Source of the DNA: Gammaproteobacteria bacterium
Lineage (GTDB): Bacteria; Pseudomonadota; Gammaproteobacteria; Pseudomonadales; Pseudohongiellaceae
DNA: 64,000 nucleotides
Assembly: GCA_009844085.1 (NCBI GenBank)
Contig: VYCF01000071.1
Location: 62,001 to 126,000, forward strand
Direction of reading: 5' to 3'
The notes under the pieces are model-generated. The model was not told the DNA's origin, ran no database searches, and was given only the letters and a program-made list of their open reading frames with translations. Below are positions 35,192 to 43,390 of the stretch, one piece after another (position 1 is the stretch's first letter; each line of letters starts with the position of its first letter). Position numbers and translations under genes: made by a program.

Positions 35192-36705
35192 TCGTTCGAC
35201 AAGTATTGGATATCATCGGCGGTCCAGGCGCCGCCGAGAGCGCGATGCAGAGCCAGTCGGGAGAAACCGAGATCGCGCTCCGCGGCGGAAAGCGCGGCTC
35301 TGGCGCCGACGAGAAGTTGCGCAGCGCTCAGCACTTCCTCGTAACTGCCGATTCCGGCGGAGTATCTTTCGCCCTGCAATCCCGATTCGGCCAGGGCTTC
35401 GTCAAGAAAGGAAACCAGCACATCGTGACGGCGACGGCCGGCTTCGAGACCTGCCAGGGCGGCCTCGACTTCGTTGACGGCAGTAACGACGGAACTCCCG
35501 TAAGCGGCCGCGGCTTCGTTCAATTGCGCTTCGGCCAGTTCGACATTATCGCGCAGGCGCGAGCCCTGGATTGCGGGCCCCAGCAGATTGACGCTGAGAT
35601 TGCGGAACCATTGATCCGGATCGAACCAGTCTCCGGCATCGGTAGCCTGCAGGCCGATCGAGCCTGACAGGGAAAGCGCCGGCAACAATTCGGCGCGTCT
35701 GACGCCGAGAGCGAAACGAGCCGCTTCCATACGCTGCCTGGCGCTGGCGACGTCGGGACGCTGAACGAGCAAGTCGGCCGGAATTCCTGCAGGCACCGGC
35801 TCGCCGCTGTCCGCGATGGACAATGCGTCAGGCAGCGAGCCGTCGATGTCGTCCCGAAATCCTCCGAGCAGGATCCACAGCCGCGCTTCGGCTTCGGCCA
35901 GCCCGGCTTCGAGTTGCGGCAGCCCTGCGCGGGCATCGCGCAGAGCCCGGCGCATGGCGTACAAGCCCAGGGCGTCGATCAATCCGCTTTCATAACGAGA
36001 TTGCGCCAATGCCTCGCGCTCGCCGAGAATTTCTATGTTCTCAAACGCCAGTTCGCGTTGTCGCCGCAGGTCCACGAGTTCCAGGTAAGTGCGGACGGTT
36101 TCCGCGAGCACCGAAATCCTCGCTACCACATAATCCGATTCCGACGCGAGTTGCTGCGCGCCGGCAGCCAGCCGGGTGTTGCGATTGCGGCCCCAGAAAT
36201 CCACCTCGTACGCGAATTCCGCGCCGAAGGTGTACGTCGTCAAGCCCAGGCGTTCGGGCAGCGTTATACCGAAGGCTTCGGTCAATTCGGAACCGAGTCC
36301 GAGTTCATCGAGTTGTGCGCCGATTCCCGCATTGGTGGGAGTATCGAAATCCTCAATGCCCGCGACGGGATTGACCAAGGGGTAGACAACGGCATCGGCA
36401 ATGCGCGCCCTCGCCCGGGCCTGATCGACCCGCGCCACCGCCTGGGCGAGGTCGAAATTGGTTTCGAGCACGGCTTCCACGACCTGGTTGAGTACCGGGT
36501 CGGCGAAAGATTCCCACCAGGCCAGAGGCTGAGGAAAACCGTCGACTTCGCTCGCGGCAACCTGATCCTGTAGTTCAACAGCGGGTTCCGGGGTGGGCGG
36601 AAGCTGGGAAAACGGGATTGAACAGCCGGCCAGCAAGGCGCCCGCTGCCAACGCGAACATAATTCTTATTGGAATACTTTCCACCCGGTCAAATCCTTGG
36701 GTCAT
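35188..36705 (-). CDS. Outer-membrane efflux factor (TolC/OprM-type lipoprotein)
   Basis: About 505 residues from the ATG at 36705; the frame is open further upstream and a second ATG at 36660 is possible. A lipobox ends LLAGC. Two repeated outer-membrane-factor regions follow, with WWESFADPVLNQVVEAVL, VDFWGRNRN and LPALSLSGSIGLQ, which is the NodT/OprM pattern. It forms the outer-membrane channel of the tripartite pump. First gene of the operon, divergent from the symporter at 36794 with only 88 bp for both promoters. Confidence 0.93.
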   Translation of the reverse strand: MTQGFDRVESIPIRIMFALAAGALLAGCSIPFSQLPPTPEPAVELQDQVAASEVDGFPQPLAWWESFADPVLNQVVEAVLETNFDLAQAVARVDQARARARIADAVVYPLVNPVAGIEDFDTPTNAGIGAQLDELGLGSELTEAFGITLPERLGLTTYTFGAEFAYEVDFWGRNRNTRLAAGAQQLASESDYVVARISVLAETVRTYLELVDLRRQRELAFENIEILGEREALAQSRYESGLIDALGLYAMRRALRDARAGLPQLEAGLAEAEARLWILLGGFRDDIDGSLPDALSIADSGEPVPAGIPADLLVQRPDVASARQRMEAARFALGVRRAELLPALSLSGSIGLQATDAGDWFDPDQWFRNLSVNLLGPAIQGSRLRDNVELAEAQLNEAAAAYGSSVVTAVNEVEAALAGLEAGRRRHDVLVSFLDEALAESGLQGERYSAGIGSYEEVLSAAQLLVGARAALSAAERDLGFSRLALHRALGGAWTADDIQYLSNE

Positions 36706-36793
36706 GCGTCCCCAACGGCAAAAAATTATAACACCCTGCAACTTGCGGGCAATCGGAAGCCTTTTTGCGCACCGGCGTGTTAAGGTATGGCGC

Positions 36794-38227
36794 GTGGAAA
36801 GAGCCAACATCGTCATCACCGTCCTCGTGATTTATCAGGTCGTGCTCCTGGGCATAGGTTTCTGGGCGTCGCGCCGCACCACGGACGGCAAGGATTTCTT
36901 CCTGGCGGGCCGCCAGCTCGGTCCGGTAGTGGCCGGAGTCAGCTACGCGTCAAGCGCTTCCTCGGCGTGGACCTTGCTCGGGCTGAGCGGAATCGCCTAC
37001 GCAGCGGGAGTCTCGGCAATCTGGGTCGCGGCCGGCTCGATCAGCGGCATGTTCGTGGCCTGGTGGTGGATCGCGCCGCGGCTGATGCAATACAGCCGCA
37101 CCCACGACCATATGACCCTGACGGACTTCCTGGCTCACGGGGCGGAAGGCGGCGCCCGCCGCGCCATCGTCTATCTGTCCTCCCTGGTCATCATATTCTG
37201 TTTCGTGTTTTACATAGCCGCGCAATTCCAGGGCGCCGGCAACATGTTTTCCTCGACTTTCGACATGTCGTTGCCCGCCAGCATTGGCATCGGCGCTGTC
37301 GTCATCATGATCTACACATTTCTCGGCGGCTTCTGGGCGGTAAGCGTCACCGACACCTTGCAGGGAATCCTGATGGCGATTACCGCCCTGTTGCTGCCCG
37401 CGGCGGCGATGATCTCGGTCGGGGGATTGCCCGGCCTGATTGAAGGCCTGCATGCGGTAAGCAGCTCCGAGCAGGTGAGCTTTGTCGCCGGGGGCGGATT
37501 CTGGTTTGCCGCGGGCGTCATTGTCGGCGGCATCAGTATCGGCATCGGCACATACGGTCAGCCGCATCTGCTCGTTCGTTTCATGGCTCTGCGCGACGAG
37601 CGGGCGCTGTTGCAGGCGCGCTGGATCGTGACTTTCTGGTACCTGGCGGTATATCTCGGCATGATTCTGCTGGGGCTGGCGGGACGAATCCTCTTGCCCG
37701 AGCTTGGCGATCCCGAAACCGTATTTTTCAATGTCAACGAAGAATTGCTGCCGCCGATCATCGGCGCGGTGCTGCTGGCGGCCGTACTGTCGGCGATCAT
37801 GTCCACGGCCGACAGCCAGTTGCTCGTGGCCGCCGGCGTCATCGCCCACGATCTGGGCCTGGGCCATCTCGGACGGGCTTCGCTGCTGCGGGTGTCGCGG
37901 GTCGTGATCGTTCTGCTCGTGGCGGCCGCCGTCGCGGTCGCGCTCTATCTGCCCGAGAGCATCTTCAATCGGGTTCTCTTCGCCTGGATTGCCCTGGGCT
38001 CGGCTTTCGGGCCGCTGGTGTTTCTGCGGCTGGCGGGATACGACGCGGCGCCGGCGGCGATCGTGCTATCGATCCTGACCGGATTTTCGCTATCGGTGCT
38101 GTTTTACCTGATGCCCGACACGCCGGGCGAAATTCTCGAGCGGCTGGCGCCTTTCTGTTGCGCATTCGCGGTATTGCTGGCGGTTCGCAAACTGCAAATC
38201 GCCGCGCCGCGCCCCGAAACGGCCTAA
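36794..38227 (+). CDS. Sodium:solute symporter (SSS family, PutP-like)
   Basis: A 477-residue inner-membrane symporter. The GTG at 36794 has AAGG eight bases upstream and starts directly before TM1. Family marks include FFLAGRQLGP after TM1, SYASSASSAWTLLGLSG and the STADSQLLVAAGVIAHD motif. Thirteen hydrophobic segments can be followed. It probably takes up an amino acid or organic acid with sodium. It is single, and its stop overlaps that of the convergent peptidase gene by two bases. The substrate is not readable. Confidence 0.9.
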   Translation: MERANIVITVLVIYQVVLLGIGFWASRRTTDGKDFFLAGRQLGPVVAGVSYASSASSAWTLLGLSGIAYAAGVSAIWVAAGSISGMFVAWWWIAPRLMQYSRTHDHMTLTDFLAHGAEGGARRAIVYLSSLVIIFCFVFYIAAQFQGAGNMFSSTFDMSLPASIGIGAVVIMIYTFLGGFWAVSVTDTLQGILMAITALLLPAAAMISVGGLPGLIEGLHAVSSSEQVSFVAGGGFWFAAGVIVGGISIGIGTYGQPHLLVRFMALRDERALLQARWIVTFWYLAVYLGMILLGLAGRILLPELGDPETVFFNVNEELLPPIIGAVLLAAVLSAIMSTADSQLLVAAGVIAHDLGLGHLGRASLLRVSRVVIVLLVAAAVAVALYLPESIFNRVLFAWIALGSAFGPLVFLRLAGYDAAPAAIVLSILTGFSLSVLFYLMPDTPGEILERLAPFCCAFAVLLAVRKLQIAAPRPETA

Positions 38228-40254
38228 AACCCGCAGTCGTTTTCCAGGAAATCGAACAGCGCGGTGTAGAACTGCATGTTGTGGTCGAAGCCGAGCGTGT
38301 CGACCGTATGCGCGGCGTCGATCAGTTTTTCGTAGCGAAAGGGCTTGCCGCGCCGCTCGAGTTCGAGCGCGAACAGGTCGCTATGCCGGATCGGCACGAT
38401 GAGATCGCGGTCGCCATGGACAAGCAGGATCGGGATGTTGACATCGTCCATGTTCGCGATCGGCGAAAGGCCGCCGCGCGTACGCTGGAACATTTCGCGG
38501 AAACGGTAATTCCATTCCTCCTTCTCGATCAGTTCCATGCTGCTCACGCCGGCGCCGGCGATCGAGCACTTGTAGATGTTCGGCTCGCGCATGGCGCCGA
38601 CCATGGCCGAATAACCGCCGTAACTCCAGCCGAAAATCGCCATCCGTTCGGGATCGGCGATGCCCTGTTCGACAAGAAACTGCATGCCGTCGTCGACGTC
38701 GTCCTGCATCCTGTAGCCCCATTGCCGGTCGCCGGCCGCGAAATAGTCGTAACCGAAACCGGTCGAGCCGCGGAAATTGGGCTGCAATACCGCATAGCCG
38801 CGGGAGGCAAGCAGATGCGGCCATTCGTCCCAATAGGAGGAATTCCAATGCAGCGAATCCCGCGATTGTGGCCCGCCATGAGGATTCGCTATCGTGGGAT
38901 ATGGCGGTTCGCCACTGGGGGGCAAGGTCAGCACCGCGTTCAGCATCATGCCGTCGCGCGCTTCGTACCAGACCACGCGGCTGTCGCCGATCTGTTCCGG
39001 TTCGACTGCCGTGGTGCGGCCGATCAGTTGCAATTGCTGCTTGTCGGTCAGCAGATAGTAACGGCCGGGCTCACTGGGTCCGGTCGACTGGATGACGATG
39101 AACTTGTCATCGGCGGCGCGGTCGTGGATCGAATTGAAATTGCCCGGGGGAAGCGCGGCGTCTATTGAGCGCTGCAACAGTTCGGCTTCCTCGTCGATGT
39201 AATAGATCTGCGGCGCGTCTCCGACGAAATAGAATCCCACCAGGCGCGGATCCTCCTCGCCGTCGATACAGGCCCGGGAGATACACGCGGTAACGACGTT
39301 TCCGGCGTCGTAGCGGTCAATGGCGAACAACAGTTCGGGCTCGACGTCCGGCGCGGTCATGTCGTAGAGGAATATGCCTTCGGTATCCCTGTTCTGGGCC
39401 GTAAGCACATAGACCTGATTCGGTTCGCCCGGCACGAATCCGAGCACCGACAGCGGACGGCGATCGTCCACGTCGAAACTCAGCCATTCGTTCCATTCGG
39501 TTTCGTCCTTGAGCCGGTATTGCATGTATATCCGGTTTTCGTTGCGGGCTACGACCGAACGGATTCGCAGATCGCCGTCGTAGTCGAAACGGTAGTCGAA
39601 ATAGCTCGAAGAGAGCTGCAACAGCGATTCGCTGCGTCCGTCCTCGATATTGACTCTGAATATCTCGGTGCCGACGTCGTTCGAACCGAACCAGCTTATC
39701 AGCACCCAGTCGTCCTCGTCGGGCAGGCGGTGCACGACGTTCGGACTCGCCAGTCGCTGAACGACAGTTTCCGAGACAAAGCGCGCGATATTCGACTTGC
39801 TGGGCAATTCCACCCAGCGGCCGCCGTCAAACCCCACCGACAGCAACTTGTATGCATAGGTCTTGACCCGGCCGGGTTGACCGATGCCCGGAGTGTTGTA
39901 GCCGACGCGCCGGCCGGGGACTTCCACCGGCTGCCTGGTGCGAACGAGCAGGCGTTCGTCGTTGGCCCAGTTGATGCCGATGATATCCATCGTGTCCGAG
40001 CCGAGCGTATAGGGCGCCGCGGACATGTCGGCGGTCTCGAATACCTGGATCACGTAATTCTCGCCTTGTCCGGGCAGACGCACGACGGCCAGGTTTTCGC
40101 CCGAGGGCGACAGATCCACATCGAGAATGATGGGACGCATGGCGAAAGCTTCGAGCGGCGGTTGCTCCTGCGCCTGTATGCTTGCCGGCAACAGCAAGGC
40201 GGCAAGCAAGCCGGCCAGGGCGGAAAAGTCGAAGATTCTGCTTCTGCAACTCAT
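38224..40254 (-). CDS. Exported S9 prolyl oligopeptidase-family peptidase
   Basis: A 676-residue serine peptidase with a signal peptide (ending IQA-Q). The N-terminal half is a beta-propeller with repeated WxxD-type blades. The C-terminal alpha/beta-hydrolase has the nucleophile elbow GWSYGGYSA, the acid in HGDRDLIVPIRHS and the catalytic His in IDAAHTVD. The length fits acylaminoacyl or dipeptidyl peptidases. It follows the TonB-dependent receptor (40282-43311) with 27 bp between them, suggesting joint transcription and use of imported peptides. Confidence 0.93.
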   Translation of the reverse strand: MSCRSRIFDFSALAGLLAALLLPASIQAQEQPPLEAFAMRPIILDVDLSPSGENLAVVRLPGQGENYVIQVFETADMSAAPYTLGSDTMDIIGINWANDERLLVRTRQPVEVPGRRVGYNTPGIGQPGRVKTYAYKLLSVGFDGGRWVELPSKSNIARFVSETVVQRLASPNVVHRLPDEDDWVLISWFGSNDVGTEIFRVNIEDGRSESLLQLSSSYFDYRFDYDGDLRIRSVVARNENRIYMQYRLKDETEWNEWLSFDVDDRRPLSVLGFVPGEPNQVYVLTAQNRDTEGIFLYDMTAPDVEPELLFAIDRYDAGNVVTACISRACIDGEEDPRLVGFYFVGDAPQIYYIDEEAELLQRSIDAALPPGNFNSIHDRAADDKFIVIQSTGPSEPGRYYLLTDKQQLQLIGRTTAVEPEQIGDSRVVWYEARDGMMLNAVLTLPPSGEPPYPTIANPHGGPQSRDSLHWNSSYWDEWPHLLASRGYAVLQPNFRGSTGFGYDYFAAGDRQWGYRMQDDVDDGMQFLVEQGIADPERMAIFGWSYGGYSAMVGAMREPNIYKCSIAGAGVSSMELIEKEEWNYRFREMFQRTRGGLSPIANMDDVNIPILLVHGDRDLIVPIRHSDLFALELERRGKPFRYEKLIDAAHTVDTLGFDHNMQFYTALFDFLENDCGF

Positions 40255-40281
40255 TTCCTGGTACCTCCGGTCACTTCGCGG

Positions 40282-43200
40282 TCACGGGCCCGTGAAACTG
40301 TAGCTCACCGACGCGAAGAGGCGCCGGCCCAGGTAGTCGTAACCGGCGCCGATGGGGATGTTGAAATTTACCGGCGCGGTTGCCGATGGACCCCATGCGG
40401 CCCAGCCCACTCGCGGAGGCTCGTCGTCCAGCAGATTGATGATGCCGGCCACGAGGACAAAGCGTCCGTTGGGATCGACAAAGCGGGCCGACAGGGTATG
40501 GTACAAGGTGCCGTCGGCCTTGTGCAGATTGGTTACGGACCTGTCGCTGAACAACTCGTAAACCGGCTCTTCGTCCGTGGAACCGACATAGTCCATGGAC
40601 CAGGTCAAGGTGTAGTCGCGCCAGTCGAAGCGAAGGTCCGCTTCCCCGCGCCATTTGGGGTAGGCATGGTGGCCGATGTACTGGAATGGATCGCTGTCCC
40701 CGGTCAGTCCGTACTCGTAGCCGAGAACTCGCGTAGCCAGTACGTCGAAGCTCAAGTCGCCGAACCCGAATTCCCGATCGGTGCGCAGGGAAATGTCGAA
40801 ACCGCGGGATCCTTCGACGGCGACGTTTACAAACGAGGAATTTACGAAGCTGAGGTCGCCGCTCTGCGTACGGTCTCCTATCAGCGCGCATTCCGGCGCC
40901 GTGAAGTTTGCCGAACTGTAGCAACGTGACAATACGGTTCCCGCCCCGAGCCGCGATATCGAGTTGTTCAGGTCGATATCGTAGTAGTCGAACGCCAGGC
41001 TCAAATCCACGCCGAGTACGGGTATATAGTCGGCAAGGTCTGGAGTTACTACCAAGCCCACGGTTTTGGATTTGGAAGTTTCGGCCTTGAGGTCGAGATT
41101 ACCCCCGGTGATCACATTGACCGAAGAAGTGGCGGCGTATCCCGGCGGTATGACTCCCTGCTCCTCCAGTCTGGCGCAGTTCTTGAAACGCTCGCTGCCG
41201 GAATCGATATCACTCGCCGGGTCACGGTAGTTGTTGCAGGGATCGATGGATGCGCTGGCGAATCCCGTCTGGTTGGCGAGGAACAATTCGTAGATCGCCG
41301 GCGCCCGGAACGAGGTTCCCAGCGACGCGCGCAATCGAAACGTCGTATTCGGAGCATAGTTGAGCAAGGCGCGCCACGTGGTGTCGTCGCCATAGGAGCT
41401 GTAATCGGTCCAGCGATAGGAAGTATTCAGCGTCAGTTCCTCGACCCAGGGCCGCCCGCCGAGCAGCGGCAACTCCACTTCGCCATAGACTTCGCTGACC
41501 CGGTCATCGCCTTGGGTACGCCCGGCGCCGGTGAATCCCCATTGGTTGTCGTTGACCGAAGCCATGGACGGGCGGTCGTCGAGTTCCCTGCTGCGCCATT
41601 CCAGGCCAAGTACGCCACGCGCCTCGCCGGCCGGCATGTCGAACAGGCGCCCTTCGAGGTTGAAGGTCGCTGTGAGCAGGTCGTAGTCCGTCTCCAGATG
41701 CTGGATTTCGCTGATATAGTCCGCCGCGCTCCGGTCCACTCCTCCCCTGATTGCCCTGGCGTTGAACAGATCGAGGGGAACGCAGGACGGATCGAGGCCC
41801 TCCGACAGAATTCTGCTCAATACGGCGTCTTCAAATCCGGACCCGGACGCGTAATACATCTGCAATGGATCAAAGACGCATTGCAGGCTTCCGTCCGGCG
41901 CGACGCCACTCGAGAGGGAACGCGCGACCTTGTCCTTGAGCCAGCTATCGTAGCTCCAGCCGCCCCGGCTCCAGGAATAACCGACGTTCACGTCCCAGGA
42001 GAAATCGCCCCGGTCGCCGTCGAATCCGAGATTCAGCGCCGTGACGTCGTTTTCCACGTGGGTGTCCGGGTCGAGCATGTCGTAGCTCATGACGATGGGG
42101 CGGGCAACGCCGCCGACGACACCGAACGGATTGGTCGGATTGTTCGGATGTACGAAGGGGAAAAACTGCCGATGGACGCCACCGAACACATCTTCGCGGC
42201 GGCTGAAGTAAAACTCGTAGGTGGCGCTGGCTGCGCCGAGGACATCGCCCAGATCGAGATCGAGCAGGCCGTCGCTGTAGAGTTGCACGAGTTCGCGTTG
42301 CGGCAGCAGGTCTTCGTCAACCCAGTTGCGGTCGTCACGAAATCCGGTTTCGACGATACGGCCGCCATCGGGCCCGTATGTCGCCTGGCGCCAGGGGATG
42401 CCGAGGCCGAACAGATTGCCCGAATTGTCGGGAATCAGGGATATGGGGGTGCGGGCAATGCCATATACATCGGCGTAGCCATTGATCGAACCGAAACATC
42501 GGCCCGCGGTCGGCGCGAACAGCGAAGGATGCAATTCTCCGTTGGTCAATTGCCGCTCGCTGCAGGTGCTGAACTCGCGTTCGAAGCGCTTGACCGGCCC
42601 GAACTTCGAGGTCTCCAGGGCGAAGTCGATATAACCGCGGTCGAAGGTCTGGCCCCACAACATGCTTACCGCGCCATAGTCGGCGTCGTCCTGCCAGTCC
42701 ACTTCGACGATGAAATCGTCGAATCGCCGGCGGGTGATGATGTTGACGACGCCTGCTACCGCGTCGGCGCCATATACCGAAGACGCGCCGTCCTTGAGTA
42801 CTTCGATGCGTTGTACGGCGATGAATGGAATCGAACTGAGATCGACGTTGGAAACCTGTCCGCGAGTGCCCGCGGCGGTGAAGCGGCGGCCGTTCAGCAG
42901 TACCAGGGTGCGGCCGGCGTCGAGATTGCGCAGGCCGAACGTGCTTGCGCCGGGACCGCCGGAAACGACGAAGCCGGTAAAGGTATTGTCGATCTGCACA
43001 CCGGAAGCGAGAGCGCTGCCCTGCAATATCTCGGAGACGTTGTCGAGCCCGCTGAGCAGGGCCTGCTCGTTGGTGATCACCGTCAGCGGCAGCGAATCCG
43101 AATAGGCGTCGCGCCGGATGCGCGAACCGGTGATGACGATTTCGTCGATTACCGGTTCGCCGATGGCGTCCCCGAGGATCGAGGATTGTACCGTGGTTTC

Positions 43201-43311
43201 CTCGACGGCCTGATCGTCGTCGGCATCCGCGGCCGGCGGTTGCGCCAGCGCGGACCCACTCAATAGCATCAAGCCGGCGATTGCCATCGCCAGCCATGTG
43301 ACTGTCTTCAT
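40282..43311 (-). CDS. TonB-dependent outer-membrane receptor
   Basis: A 1009-residue receptor. It has a signal peptide (ending ALA-Q), a TonB box region EIVITGSRIRR, then the plug domain with LRNLDAGRTLVLLNGRR, RIEVLKDGASSVYGADAVAGVVNIITRR, and a 22-strand barrel ending in aromatic F(T)GP. It imports a large ligand across the outer membrane using TonB energy. The S9 peptidase follows on the same strand and an M14 carboxypeptidase precedes it, so peptides are likely cargo. It belongs to the same broad class as the two switch receptors but lacks their 16-bp repeat at the TonB box. Confidence 0.94.
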   Translation of the reverse strand: MKTVTWLAMAIAGLMLLSGSALAQPPAADADDDQAVEETTVQSSILGDAIGEPVIDEIVITGSRIRRDAYSDSLPLTVITNEQALLSGLDNVSEILQGSALASGVQIDNTFTGFVVSGGPGASTFGLRNLDAGRTLVLLNGRRFTAAGTRGQVSNVDLSSIPFIAVQRIEVLKDGASSVYGADAVAGVVNIITRRRFDDFIVEVDWQDDADYGAVSMLWGQTFDRGYIDFALETSKFGPVKRFEREFSTCSERQLTNGELHPSLFAPTAGRCFGSINGYADVYGIARTPISLIPDNSGNLFGLGIPWRQATYGPDGGRIVETGFRDDRNWVDEDLLPQRELVQLYSDGLLDLDLGDVLGAASATYEFYFSRREDVFGGVHRQFFPFVHPNNPTNPFGVVGGVARPIVMSYDMLDPDTHVENDVTALNLGFDGDRGDFSWDVNVGYSWSRGGWSYDSWLKDKVARSLSSGVAPDGSLQCVFDPLQMYYASGSGFEDAVLSRILSEGLDPSCVPLDLFNARAIRGGVDRSAADYISEIQHLETDYDLLTATFNLEGRLFDMPAGEARGVLGLEWRSRELDDRPSMASVNDNQWGFTGAGRTQGDDRVSEVYGEVELPLLGGRPWVEELTLNTSYRWTDYSSYGDDTTWRALLNYAPNTTFRLRASLGTSFRAPAIYELFLANQTGFASASIDPCNNYRDPASDIDSGSERFKNCARLEEQGVIPPGYAATSSVNVITGGNLDLKAETSKSKTVGLVVTPDLADYIPVLGVDLSLAFDYYDIDLNNSISRLGAGTVLSRCYSSANFTAPECALIGDRTQSGDLSFVNSSFVNVAVEGSRGFDISLRTDREFGFGDLSFDVLATRVLGYEYGLTGDSDPFQYIGHHAYPKWRGEADLRFDWRDYTLTWSMDYVGSTDEEPVYELFSDRSVTNLHKADGTLYHTLSARFVDPNGRFVLVAGIINLLDDEPPRVGWAAWGPSATAPVNFNIPIGAGYDYLGRRLFASVSYSFTGP

Positions 43312-43390
43312 CTCCTACCCCTGTCCCCCCGCAAGCTATTGCGGAAAAACTTCAAATGTACCACAGCGAATCGCATGAATCGCCGATTTC

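Noticed and set aside
43110-43150. Third recombination site in the TonB box of the receptor at 40282
   Set aside because: The codons for EIVITGS there do not contain the 16-bp AAGAGGTTATCGTAAC string, so this receptor is unlikely to take part in the switch.
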